DNA of 64,000 bases, taken from assembly GCA_013112585.1 (NCBI GenBank), contig JABFGH010000004.1, positions 1 to 64,000 of the forward strand, given 5' to 3'. A model generated the notes under the pieces. The model was not told where the DNA came from and did not search any database. It was given only the letters and a program-made list of their open reading frames with translations. Every line of letters starts with the position of its first letter. Within the stretch, counting starts at the first letter, position 1. Source of the stretch: Ignavibacteriota bacterium. Lineage in GTDB: Bacteria; Bacteroidota; Ignavibacteria; Ignavibacteriales; Melioribacteraceae. Shown here piece by piece: positions 55,737-64,000 of this stretch. The position numbers and the translations under genes were made by a program.

Positions 55737-56132
55737 ATGGAGAAATTAGTCAAATACATTTTCATAATGATAGCTATTGTAATTCCTTTTACAACCGTTT
55801 CTTCAGAAAACCCGGGAAATTCCGGCGCAAATGAATACTTAGCATTTGCCGAAGAAATGCCTGCTCCTGTTGGCGGATTAAAAGCTTTGTACAAAAAAAT
55901 ATCCTATCCTACAATAGCAAAAAAAGCAAAACTTGAAGGGAAAGTTTTTCTGCTTACTTATATTGATGAAAAGGGAAATGTAACTGATGTTAACGTTGTG
56001 AAAGGTATTGGCGGCGGATGTGATGAGGCTGCATCGGAAGCTGTAAAATCAACAAAGTTTGAACCGGGTAAAAACCAGGGTCAACCGGTTAAGGTTAAGC
56101 TTTCATTAACTATCAGTTTTAAATTAAAGTAG
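55737..56132 (+). CDS. Small exported TonB C-terminal-domain protein
   Basis: 131 residues; GAGGAA precedes the ATG. One N-terminal hydrophobic segment (IFIMIAIVIPFTTVSS) may be a cleaved signal or an anchor. A TonB C-terminal domain fills most of the remainder (ISYPTIAKKAKLEGKVFLLTYIDEKGNVTDVNVV ... KSTKFEPGKNQGQPVKV). The proline-rich linker needed to span the periplasm is missing, so it is unlikely to energise receptors in the classical way and may be a soluble or short-tether TonB-like protein. Locus C of the palindrome modules begins 29 bases after its stop. Confidence 0.85.
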   Translation: MEKLVKYIFIMIAIVIPFTTVSSENPGNSGANEYLAFAEEMPAPVGGLKALYKKISYPTIAKKAKLEGKVFLLTYIDEKGNVTDVNVVKGIGGGCDEAASEAVKSTKFEPGKNQGQPVKVKLSLTISFKLK

Positions 56133-56160
56133 TTAATCAAAATTTGATGAAATTTTAATT

Positions 56161-57402
56161 GACTGCAACGCAGTCAAAGACAAATAGCCCCGAATTAAAT
56201 TCGGGGTAAAATATACGACAATTAGATTTACCAACTACGAATGTAGTTGAAGGTACGCCCCCAATACTATACTTCCACTTGAACTGCGCTGCAGTTCTTC
56301 CTCGTTATTCATTCTACTTTTCTATGGATTGCATCCATAGTTATTCAATTTGAAGTACTCCGTACTTCTGAATTAAACAGGCTGTTTCTTTTGCTATTGC
56401 ATTTCTATGACTGCAACGCAGTCAAAAATCAATAGCCCCGAATGAAATTCGGGGGAGATTGAAGCGGCGCGAATATTTACAACTACGGATGTAGTTGAAG
56501 TGTTTTTTCTGCATCGTTAACTTGAACTGCGCTGCAGTTCTCCCTCGCTCTGCATTTCTTTTCTATGGATTTCATCCATAGCTATTCAATTTGAAGTACT
56601 CCGTACTTCTGAATTAAACAGACTGTTTCTTTTGCTATTGCATTTCTATGACTGCAACGCAGTCAAAAATCAATAGCCCCGAATGAAATTCGGGGGATAT
56701 TGAAGTGGCGCGAATATTTACAACTACGAATGTAGTTGAAGTATTTTTGCTGCATCGTTAAACTTGAACTGCGCTGCAGTTCTCCCTCGCTCTGCATCTC
56801 TTTTCTATGGATTTCATCCATAGCTATTCGTCTTGAAATACTCCGTACTTCTGAATGAATACTGAATTTTTTCACTCCACATTATTGTTCCTGTGACTGC
56901 AACGCAGTCAAAGGTAAATAGCCGCGAATGGAATTCGGGGTGATGTTGAAACAATTAGATTTACCAACTACGAATGTAGTTGAAGTATTTTTGCTGCATC
57001 GTTAAACTTGAACTGCGCTGCAGTTCTCCCTCGTTATTCATTTTACTTTTCTATGGATTTCATCCATAGCTATTCGTCTTGAAGCACTCCGTACTTCTGA
57101 ATGAATACTGAATTTTTTCATTTCATATAATTGTTCCTGTGACTGCAACGCAGTCAAAAGTAAATAGCCCCGAATGGAATTCGGGGTGATGTTGAAACAA
57201 TTAGATTTAGCAACTACGAATGTAGTTGAAGGTACGCCCCCAATACTATACTTCCACTTGAACTGCGCTGCAGTTCTCCCTCGTTATTCATTTTACTTTT
57301 CTATGGATTTCATCCATAGTTATTCGTCTTGAAGTACTTCGTACATCTGAATTAAACAGGCTGTTTCTTTTGCAATTGTATTTAGATGACTGCAACGCAG
57401 TT
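56161..57402 (-). repeat. Tandem array of six-palindrome modules, locus C (five units plus partial)
   Basis: Units begin at P6 (GACTGC-AAC-GCAGTC) at 56161, 56409, 56650, 56895, 57141 and 57388, a period of 241-248 bp. Read on the plus strand the order is P6-P5-P4-P3-P2-P1, the reverse of loci A and B. Units end at P1 at 56368, 56609, 56851, 57097 and 57347. The sixth unit has only P6 (with GCAGTT) and is cut by the 3' end of the next gene. All P5 arms are CCCCGAAT/ATTCGGGG except unit 4 (CCGCGAAT). Loops differ between units. Linkers come in at least two subtypes that are mixed among units. It lies between two convergent genes. No cas genes and no coding sense. Confidence 0.93.
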
Positions 57403-57417
57403 AAAGGTGAATAGCTC

Positions 57418-58692
57418 TCAACCTTTCTTTTCTAAATTAACTCCGATTACAAAAACTGTTTTTTCATCAACTTTAATTGGAATTACAATTTCCCAGTAAC
57501 TGTAAAAAGTATTTAAGAATACATTTTTAATAGCAGGAGAATCAATTTGGGTTTTTATCCCATATCGTTCAATTGCTAATCTTATTTGTGATGCAATTGT
57601 GAGGCAAATGTAATTTAAGTGCGGATGGGATGAATCGCTAAGTATGTTTGGGGGGTCTTTTAGTAATTGTACTAACTTCTTTGCATCCGGTTCATCACCT
57701 ACAATACCAATGTTTAATACAAAGTCATCTTCAACTGCAATCAATTCGGCTTTTGATAGTACTTTATTTTCTAAAGTATTCACATCAAAATTTTCAATTA
57801 TCTGCAATCCTTTTTCTGCTTTTAACTGAAGAGAATTTTTGATTGAACTTATTACATCAAACTGAATGTATGTTTTAAAAATCTGCTGCATGTAGCCGAA
57901 AAGACTTCCGTAATTCAAAACTTTTGTGGAAAACTCGCGCATAAAACTATCAGTTAAAAATGATTTTTGAATTACACCGTCGAATAAATCCTGATTTGTT
58001 TTAAACGATTCATTTATATCTCTGCAAAGAAAAATTTTGAGTTCAGATTTTGTGTTTGTTTCTCTTAATTTTTTTATTAGCTCCACTTCATTTTTCGTTT
58101 TAAGATTATCGCTAATAATTATTATATCGGGATTAGTGTTCAAGGCGGCTTTTGCGCATTCAACCTCATCCTTTGCTTCAGCAATTCTAAATTGATTATT
58201 AAGAAGCTGTTTAAAAAATGTTCTAAAACCTTGGTCAGAATCTGCTAGAACTATTTTTTGTCTTTTAATACCTGCAAGCAGTTTATCCTCAACTTTTTCC
58301 TCTTTTTTCTGCTGCGATCTCGATTTTAACCCGCCTAAAATTTCTTTTAACTTATCGAATGTTTGATAATAGCCGAAAGGTTTTAATATATATGCAAAAA
58401 TTCCAAGCTGAAGAAACTCATTTACTGTTGTGGCATCATTGTGAGCCGTCATTATTACTACCGGTAAACTATCAGTTGCAGGGTCCCTTCTTATTTGTCT
58501 CAAACATTCAATGCCGTCCATCTGGGGCATACTAATATCTAAAAAGACTATATCGGGCACTTCTTTCTGAATACTATCGAGCGCCTCTATTCCATTGGAC
58601 GCTTCGGCAACCTTAAAGCCGAACTTTTTTAGAATAAGTCTTTTTAAGTAGAATCTCGTACTTTCTTCATCATCAACAATTAAAATTCTCAT
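57418..58692 (-). CDS. Tandem-receiver response regulator with a CheX-like C-terminal domain
   Basis: 424 residues. Receiver 1 is complete (ILIVDDEESTRFYLKRLIL, Asp52 in VFLDISMPQMDG, Thr82 in VVIMTAHND, Lys in YILKPFG). A charged linker leads to a second, weaker receiver from about residue 145 (QKIVLADSDQGFRTFFKQLL, PDIIIISDNLK). Residues about 275-424 form an alpha/beta domain (LTIASQIRLAIERYG, VIPIKVDEKTVFVIGVNLE) that recalls CheX/CheC-type phosphatases; this is tentative. No DNA-binding domain. The last codons run up against the palindrome array. Divergent from the PAS kinase gene at 58987, a possible partner. Confidence 0.8.
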   Translation of the reverse strand: MRILIVDDEESTRFYLKRLILKKFGFKVAEASNGIEALDSIQKEVPDIVFLDISMPQMDGIECLRQIRRDPATDSLPVVIMTAHNDATTVNEFLQLGIFAYILKPFGYYQTFDKLKEILGGLKSRSQQKKEEKVEDKLLAGIKRQKIVLADSDQGFRTFFKQLLNNQFRIAEAKDEVECAKAALNTNPDIIIISDNLKTKNEVELIKKLRETNTKSELKIFLCRDINESFKTNQDLFDGVIQKSFLTDSFMREFSTKVLNYGSLFGYMQQIFKTYIQFDVISSIKNSLQLKAEKGLQIIENFDVNTLENKVLSKAELIAVEDDFVLNIGIVGDEPDAKKLVQLLKDPPNILSDSSHPHLNYICLTIASQIRLAIERYGIKTQIDSPAIKNVFLNTFYSYWEIVIPIKVDEKTVFVIGVNLEKKG

Positions 58693-58986
58693 TAAACCTA
58701 TATATATATTAGAAAAACTTGATTTTAATATTATCGTTATAAAATAATAAACTGTAAAAATAATTACACTAATAAATTAACTATCGAAAATAATAATTAA
58801 GACTTTAAATATTTGATAAAAATTAAATTATATTTTTATTATGAAAAAATAATGCACTAAATATATTGGTAACTTTTTCCGATAATTAAAGAAAAATTAC
58901 TAAATTGAACTATCCATTTATCAATTTGGTATGAAACTGTAAATTTTAAAAGTTATCGTTACCAATTATTTAAGCGAAAGCGGAAT

Positions 58987-60144
58987 ATGGAACAGTACGA
59001 AAACTTCATCAAAAATATTTTATACAAAACCGATGAAGAACAAAAAAAATTATTTGATTTTTTAGAAGTCCTTTTTAATCAAACGAACGAATGGGTTTAT
59101 TTAATTAATGCTGAAAAGGAACTTTTATTTATTTCGTCTAATTGTAAAAGTATTACCGGATACGATGCAGATGAATTTTATAAAAACTACAAATTATTTT
59201 TTGAGATAATTCATCCGGCAGATAAAAATAGGATTACCGAAATTCTTGAAAATGCATTTGAAGGTAAAACCGATAGTACGCTTGAATATCGAATAACTAC
59301 AAAGTCGGGCAAAAAAAAGTGGATAGAACATAGACTGGTCCCATTTTTTGACAGTGATAATAAATTTTTAGGTGCCTTTGCAAGCAACAGAGATGATTCG
59401 AGCAGAAAAAAGTTTGAAGTTGCTTTGCAGAAATCTGAAGAAAGTTTGAAAATTGCAAATGCAGATAAGGATAAGTTCTTTTCGATTTTAGCACATGATA
59501 TTCGCAGCTCTTTTTCGGGCTTAATTGGATTAACGCAATTTTTAAATAATGAATTTGAAGATTTAACACCTCCGAAAACTAAGGAGTTGATAGAAAAAAT
59601 TAATTATTCCGTGAGAGGAATATTTGCCTTTATTGAAAACATACTGGAATGGTCAAGAATCCAATCAGCCAGAATGGAGATAAAACCTAACGAATTTTCA
59701 TTAACTGATTTGGTGATGGAAGTTATTGCAATAAACCGTGCCGGATTAACTAAAAAAAATATTAGTATTAATTTTGATGTAAAAAATCAGTTTAATGTTT
59801 ATGCTGATGAAAATATGATAAATGTTGTGATTAGAAATCTTGTTTCCAATGCAATTAAATTTTCTTACTCCGGCAGTTCAATTGCAATTGAGTTAAGCAG
59901 AGATAACAAGTTTATTAAATTTATTATTAGTGATAACGGAACGGGAATAAGAAAAGAGGAATTAACTGAACTATTTAAAATTGACAGCAGTATTTCAAAA
60001 AGCGGGACAGATAACGAGCAGGGAACAGGTCTTGGGCTGATTTTATCGAAAGAGTTTATCGAAAAAAACGGCGGTAAAATATCTGCATCAAGCGAGTTTG
60101 GTAAAGGTAGTGTTTTTACTTTTACTCTGCCTGCGGCAAGTTAG
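58987..60144 (+). CDS. Cytoplasmic PAS-domain sensor histidine kinase
   Basis: 385 residues. A PAS/PAC domain covers about 20-140 (NEWVYLINAEKELLFISSNCKSITGYDADEF split over the fold, then GKKKWIEHRLVPFFD). HisKA has FFSILAHDIRSSFSGL (His170), and HATPase has RNLVSNAIKFSYSGS, ISDNGTGIRKEEL and EQGTGLGLILSKEFIEKNGG. No membrane segment. The unusual HDIRSS form (Ser in place of the common Asn or Thr-Pro) is seen in other Bacteroidota kinases. It is followed by an unrecognised gene after 22 bases and may pair with the divergent tandem-receiver regulator. Confidence 0.92.
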   Translation: MEQYENFIKNILYKTDEEQKKLFDFLEVLFNQTNEWVYLINAEKELLFISSNCKSITGYDADEFYKNYKLFFEIIHPADKNRITEILENAFEGKTDSTLEYRITTKSGKKKWIEHRLVPFFDSDNKFLGAFASNRDDSSRKKFEVALQKSEESLKIANADKDKFFSILAHDIRSSFSGLIGLTQFLNNEFEDLTPPKTKELIEKINYSVRGIFAFIENILEWSRIQSARMEIKPNEFSLTDLVMEVIAINRAGLTKKNISINFDVKNQFNVYADENMINVVIRNLVSNAIKFSYSGSSIAIELSRDNKFIKFIISDNGTGIRKEELTELFKIDSSISKSGTDNEQGTGLGLILSKEFIEKNGGKISASSEFGKGSVFTFTLPAAS

Positions 60145-60166
60145 GTTATTAATTAAGGAATAAGTA

Positions 60167-61051
60167 ATGACAGCAAGGCATACATCTCTTTTAGTGAGAG
60201 AAAAGGATGTAGATAGATTTAAAATTATATTTGATATAATTCAAAAAAAACATTCCCACAAACCACTAACATCTCCAAAGGTTGGTAAACTTGGTAAAGA
60301 TTATTTGATTTCATTAAAATTTGATGATGATTTTTACAGAACTGCAATAGAGACCTTAGTTTATAACGACATGAAAATTTTACTGCCCGATGAAAACACA
60401 AAAGATATAATTAATAGAGTAAAAGAAAGAAGAATACAAGCGGCAATTAATAGCAGTATTAAAATTGATGAGCGTAAACCGGTTCGTAAAAAAGTCTCTA
60501 CCGAGGATGTTGATGAAATTGTTTACTTTGGTAATTATGAATCATTAATAAATGTTTCAAAAAATATAAATAATGAAAAGGAAGTTATTGAAAAAGCTGC
60601 GGGCAATATTGATGCATGCATAAACAGAGCAATTGATATTGCTGTAATTGAAGCAAAAAATGACAAGGCGCTTATTAACCGAAGTATTAAAAGACTAATA
60701 GAAATTGCTTCGGATAAAAAGATAAAAAGTTTAAACAAAATTAATTTGCTTAAACGTGCAGGTTTTGAGGCAATTGAACTTTGTGCTACTGATTGGGAAA
60801 CAATTAAAGACCTTATAAATATTGCTAATAATAATCAGCTTCATAATTTAGTAAACATTAAATCAGCAATTAAGTTTTACGAAGTTGCATTCGGAAACCG
60901 AACCAAATATAAAAATGAAATTGATGCCGCGGTAAAAAAGTTGAATATCCGCTGGCTTACAATAGTTTTAGATGTAGTTGAAAATAGTCTCACACAGTAC
61001 GAAAAATCTCAGTTAGATAGTTTAATTGACGCAATTAAAATAAAAAGATAA
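60167..61051 (+). CDS. Unrecognised cytoplasmic helical protein
   Basis: 294 residues, no signal peptide or membrane segment, rich in Lys, Ile and Asn. The first 90 residues look mixed alpha/beta (SLLVREKDVDRFKIIFDIIQ, DYLISLKFDDDFYRTAIETL). The rest is helical, with repeated I-x-x-A/L spacing like short helical repeats (YFGNYESLINVSKNINNEK, SDKKIKSLNKINLLKRAGF). I recognise no family. An AAGGAATAAGT leader precedes the ATG, 22 bases after the PAS kinase, so co-expression is likely. Confidence 0.7.
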   Translation: MTARHTSLLVREKDVDRFKIIFDIIQKKHSHKPLTSPKVGKLGKDYLISLKFDDDFYRTAIETLVYNDMKILLPDENTKDIINRVKERRIQAAINSSIKIDERKPVRKKVSTEDVDEIVYFGNYESLINVSKNINNEKEVIEKAAGNIDACINRAIDIAVIEAKNDKALINRSIKRLIEIASDKKIKSLNKINLLKRAGFEAIELCATDWETIKDLINIANNNQLHNLVNIKSAIKFYEVAFGNRTKYKNEIDAAVKKLNIRWLTIVLDVVENSLTQYEKSQLDSLIDAIKIKR

Positions 61052-61317
61052 ACGGGATTATTTTATAACGAAAAACATAAACTGCCCCCCTTATTATATG
61101 TTTTCTTAATCACACTTCAATAAAAAATCATTAAATAATTACTCTATTTGTTCGATAGTGTCGTTAGAGGTTAATAATATTTTTTCTATTAACTAACGCT
61201 TTGAAGTCAGCTTTATGAGGAAATTACTTTTAAAGCTGCACTAATAATTTTTTTAAAACTTTTGTTTTAAGTGTTTTCTTAAAAGGAAGAGTTTTACTAC
61301 TAAAACTATTGAACAAT

Positions 61318-63159
61318 ATGGCTCATTCCTTACATATATCAGATGCAGATTCCAAATCAGAATTGATTAATGAATTTTCTATTTCTCGATTTAAAAATTT
61401 GGGCAGAAAGCATTTTCACTATGATGAAAATAAAAATGGAAACTTTTTAAAATATTTTACGAACTCGGCAAAGTTTTTTCATTTTAATCTGGGCGGTGAT
61501 ATTGATGAACTCTTTATTAAATTTGAGGAGGCTCATTATTTTTGGGCTTTAAATTCCAAACTTAATAATTATTTAAAAGAATTTTATAAAAAGAATTATG
61601 AAGGAAAGGCTAATAACGAGTTTCAGACAAACATTAAAACCCTTTATAACAAGTGGATAAAAATTCAATCCGCCGAAGAGAGAAAGCAAATTGCTCTTTT
61701 AATTATAAGCAGTTTGAATAAAATTACTGCCGATGATATTTTTAATCTTTTTATACATTCCTCAATTTTAATTTTCGACCCGAAAATAAGTGACCTAAAT
61801 AAAGCAGATGAACTTTTAGAAAAAGCATTTGAACTTACCGAGGTTGAAGATTTTAACGAATATTCAATGGAGTTAAGATATTTAATTAGATTGTATCAGG
61901 GCTTTTTGCATTATAAAAGTAAAAGTATTTTGGAAGCGAATCAAAAATTTAGTGATGCGTTAAATTACAAAGATGGAATAAGTGCCCTGTTTTATAAAGC
62001 AGTTACCGATATTTATTTAAACGGCAGCGAAAGTGTAAACATCTCCCTTCAATCCATTATTGAGTATGACTTAAAACGAATTAGTTTTGGTTTGTTAAGC
62101 AATAACTTGTCAGTTTACAATTATTTTTTAATCAACAATATTATTTGCAGTATTTTTAATTTTATTGAATTGGCTGACTACAGTGATGAAATCGAAAAGT
62201 TTTTTACTGAACAAAAATTTGGGTCAAACGAAAAATTAGAACAGTTCGTTAAAGAATTTGACAGATTTAGAAACTTACGTATGGATGACTTAAACTTAGA
62301 TGAATTTCGCCCTGAAATAAATTTTATTCATAATATTATTCACAGCGAACAGACACATAAAAACTTACTTTACTATACGTCAGTTAATTTAACCGAAAGA
62401 AAATTTCGAACAACTATAAAATCAATTTATGATTATATAGTTAATAAAAATTACAAAGGTATTGAAGATAAACTGAATTACTTTGATGCCGAAATTGAAA
62501 AAATTAAAGCAAAGATTGAAAAATATAACCGGGAAGGAAAAGGCTTAATTGAAAAGATAAAAAATGAAACAAAAGAAAATATAGCCGAATTTGAAAGAAA
62601 AATTGAGCATAACCTATCCCTGCTGGACAACAGATTAAATAACCTAAATCTGCAGAATAGCTATAACCCGGTTAACGCATTTAAGAATTCCTTAACCTAC
62701 AGTTTTGTAATATCACTTCTAATTTTTTTAGTAGCCGGAATGGCAAGCTATTCCAATGTAACAGGCGGAGACGTGATTGAGATGCATAGTTCAATTTACT
62801 CATTTTTAGCACCGGGAGTAAAGTGGGGTTCAATTGCATTTTTACTTGGTTTTTTATTCGCAATATTTTCATCCATCTCGGCAATTATGGAACGATCGAC
62901 ACAAAAACAGAGAATTGTTCAGCGAATAGGTTTTGTAAAAAACCAGCGTGAAAGACAAGTAAAAGAGCTGGAGAAGAAAAAAGAACATGATATTAAAATT
63001 GCGGGAGAAAATCTTGCAGAAATCAAAAAAGAATATGAAGCCCAGATAGAAAAGTTTAAAAATGATAAAATTGAAAAAGAACAAGAAATTAGAAAAGAAG
63101 CAGATGAAAAAATTCAAAAAGAGTCGGAACCAATAAAACCCTTCCTTAAAGAATCTTAA
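61318..63159 (+). CDS. Unrecognised helical protein with two membrane segments and coiled coils
   Basis: 613 residues from ATG 61318; a TTG at 61309 is possible, and the purine-rich AAGGAAGAG (61283-61291) is too far from either. Residues 1-390 are helical with a TPR-like section (SKSILEANQKFSDALNYKDGISALFYKAV). A long charged coiled coil covers about 385-455. Two hydrophobic helices follow (SFVISLLIFLVAGMASY near 465-480, WGSIAFLLGFLFAIFSSISAI near 505-525), then another highly charged coiled coil to the end (KELEKKKEHDIKIAGENL). No enzymatic motif and no family recognised. A membrane scaffold is the most one can infer. Confidence 0.72.
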   Translation: MAHSLHISDADSKSELINEFSISRFKNLGRKHFHYDENKNGNFLKYFTNSAKFFHFNLGGDIDELFIKFEEAHYFWALNSKLNNYLKEFYKKNYEGKANNEFQTNIKTLYNKWIKIQSAEERKQIALLIISSLNKITADDIFNLFIHSSILIFDPKISDLNKADELLEKAFELTEVEDFNEYSMELRYLIRLYQGFLHYKSKSILEANQKFSDALNYKDGISALFYKAVTDIYLNGSESVNISLQSIIEYDLKRISFGLLSNNLSVYNYFLINNIICSIFNFIELADYSDEIEKFFTEQKFGSNEKLEQFVKEFDRFRNLRMDDLNLDEFRPEINFIHNIIHSEQTHKNLLYYTSVNLTERKFRTTIKSIYDYIVNKNYKGIEDKLNYFDAEIEKIKAKIEKYNREGKGLIEKIKNETKENIAEFERKIEHNLSLLDNRLNNLNLQNSYNPVNAFKNSLTYSFVISLLIFLVAGMASYSNVTGGDVIEMHSSIYSFLAPGVKWGSIAFLLGFLFAIFSSISAIMERSTQKQRIVQRIGFVKNQRERQVKELEKKKEHDIKIAGENLAEIKKEYEAQIEKFKNDKIEKEQEIRKEADEKIQKESEPIKPFLKES

Positions 63160-63167
63160 CAAAATAG

Positions 63168-63187
63168 GTTGGCTGTTATTAGCCAAC
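63168..63187 (+). terminator. Hairpin after the coiled-coil membrane protein gene
   Basis: GTTGGCT-GTTATT-AGCCAAC has 7-bp perfect arms 8 bases past the stop. There is no T run, so factor-independent termination is doubtful. Confidence 0.35.
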
Positions 63188-63312
63188 TCCTCAATAGTAA
63201 TCACTAAAGTTTTGAAAATAAGTCAATTTGGCTGTTTTATTCTTCTATTAATAAGGCACATTAGTTGAGTTTTGCTGTGTGTTAATAAAATAGTTTTAGA
63301 ACAGGAAAATGA

Positions 63313-64000
63313 ATGGAATACAGCAAGGCGAGTACAACTTTTGTTCAAGAGATAAAACAGCGGCTGAATAATTCAAGCGAAAACAATTTGACGGAAGTTC
63401 AGCAAATCGAAAATTTTATTGCTAAAAAGGAATATGATAAAGCGGGTAATTTGGCAATTCAATTACTTGATCAAAATTCAAATAACCAAAAAGTATTAGA
63501 ATTACTGGCAGAGACTAAATTTCTTCAGGGAGATATTCTTGAAGCAGAAATGCTTTTTGAAAATGTGCTTAAGAATAGCGAAAAAAAATCGGCTGCGTTA
63601 AAGTATTTAATCGAAATTAACATTGAAAAACATTCCCTTTCTGTTGCCTTAAACTATTTTATTGAATTTTTAATGTTAGAACCCTACGATGAACAATCAA
63701 AAATATATTCAGAATTTTTTGCAACAAATTTAAAAGGTGATCTGCAAAAACGTTTTTATAGTTTTATGAATTTCAATGAAATGGTACCCACAACCTTTAC
63801 CATTGAAACTGCATTGGCATGCGATCTTAAGTGTCCCGAATGCGCAATTGGCGGAGGAATGATCAACAGCCGCGCAAAAGGGTTTATGAAATTTGATCAG
63901 TTCAAAGAGATTTTTGATAAAATCAAACCATCATGCGAATATCTATACCTGCACTTGTGGGGGGAGCCAATGCTCAATAAGGAAATATTTAAAATCATAT
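63313..64000 (+). CDS. TPR-radical SAM protein, 5' part (runs off the window)
   Basis: 229 complete codons from ATG 63313, preceded by AGGA at 63303-63306, then cut by the window end. The first 150 residues are helical and TPR-like (DKAGNLAIQLLDQNSNNQ, ETKFLQGDILEAEMLFENVL). The radical SAM cluster motif follows as TIETALACDLKCPECAIGGG (C-x3-C-x2-C), then the segment YLYLHLWGEPMLNKEIF, which is the usual GEP region of SAM binding. A SPASM-type or other C-terminal domain may follow outside. It probably modifies a peptide or another substrate; the target is unknown. Confidence 0.88.
   Translation, partial: MEYSKASTTFVQEIKQRLNNSSENNLTEVQQIENFIAKKEYDKAGNLAIQLLDQNSNNQKVLELLAETKFLQGDILEAEMLFENVLKNSEKKSAALKYLIEINIEKHSLSVALNYFIEFLMLEPYDEQSKIYSEFFATNLKGDLQKRFYSFMNFNEMVPTTFTIETALACDLKCPECAIGGGMINSRAKGFMKFDQFKEIFDKIKPSCEYLYLHLWGEPMLNKEIFKII

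Noticed and set aside
56663-56875. Small protein-coding gene inside the palindrome array
   Set aside because: The open frame arises because the palindromes lack stops in this frame; the unit does not keep one frame, there is no ribosome binding site, and the stem conservation explains the sequence better.
56161-57402. CRISPR array
   Set aside because: The repeated unit is about 245 bp and holds six different palindromes; there are no 23-47 bp direct repeats with unique equal-length spacers and no cas genes in the window.
56161-57402. Group II intron, retron or diversity-generating retroelement
   Set aside because: No reverse transcriptase gene in the window, and the six simple hairpins do not form the domain V or msr/msd arrangements.

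Overview
The window looks like a chromosomal piece of an AT-rich Gram-negative bacterium of the Bacteroidota/Chlorobi/Ignavibacteriota assemblage, most likely an Ignavibacteria-type lineage. The reasons are several C-terminal sorting domains of the NYPNPFNPTTTI type (type IX secretion, T9SS), PorV/PorQ-like outer-membrane proteins, TonB-dependent receptors with an N-terminal carboxypeptidase-regulatory domain, a sensor kinase with a two-component-regulator propeller, and weak or A-rich ribosome binding sites with several TTG starts. The assignment is inference from protein style; no rRNA is present.

Layout. 1-2.8 kb: the 3' tip of an unidentified gene, a membrane metallophosphoesterase and a propeller lipoprotein. 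2.9-12.5 kb: a co-directional surface-polysaccharide cluster (three glycosyltransferases, a flippase, a YfhO-type membrane protein, three small methyltransferases), with overlapping genes and TTG starts. 12.6-16.6 kb: a reverse-strand housekeeping group (parvulin-type PPIase, RNase HIII, phosphofructokinase). 16.8-20.7 kb: a propeller histidine kinase and a NarL-type regulator. 21.1-30.1 kb: a first envelope operon (TonB receptor, 1161-aa exported protein, PorV-like protein, T9SS cargo). 30.4-37.3 kb: an SGNH/TPR protein, a GH13 lipoprotein and a GHL10 glycoside hydrolase with a T9SS tail. 37.5-46.5 kb: a second envelope operon with the same gene order as the first, plus a TIG/propeller lipoprotein. 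47.8-53.6 kb: tRNA-Ser, a cold-shock protein and an unusual cold-shock-domain fusion, a class V aminotransferase, a TlpA-type thioredoxin and a D-aminoacylase-like amidohydrolase. 54.0-64.0 kb: signalling proteins (hybrid kinase, small TonB-like protein, tandem-receiver regulator, PAS kinase), two unrecognised proteins and a TPR/radical SAM protein cut by the window end.

The most unusual content is non-coding. Three intergenic loci (30.16-30.37, 46.57-47.60 and 56.16-57.40 kb) carry a modular repeat made of six different short palindromes in one fixed order: GAAGTAC, CTATGGAT, GAACTGC, CAACTAC, CCCCGAAT and GACTGC arms, each closed by a 3-4 nt loop. The third locus is a tandem array of five units (period 241-248 bp) plus a sixth partial one, in the opposite orientation. 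Stems are conserved while loops vary, and at least one stem shows a paired change in both arms. In one copy a 121-bp MITE-like element with 15-bp inverted ends and a TTTC target duplication sits in a hairpin loop. A second dispersed repeat family (GTCATTGC...CGTAATGACA type) occurs at 32.4-32.9 and 50.35-50.47 kb.

How the parts fit: the two parallel receptor/PorV/T9SS-cargo operons, the propeller kinase with its regulator and the two glycoside hydrolases suggest sensing, export and uptake systems for extracellular polymers, with the 3-12.5 kb cluster building cell-surface glycan. These functional links are inferred from proximity only.
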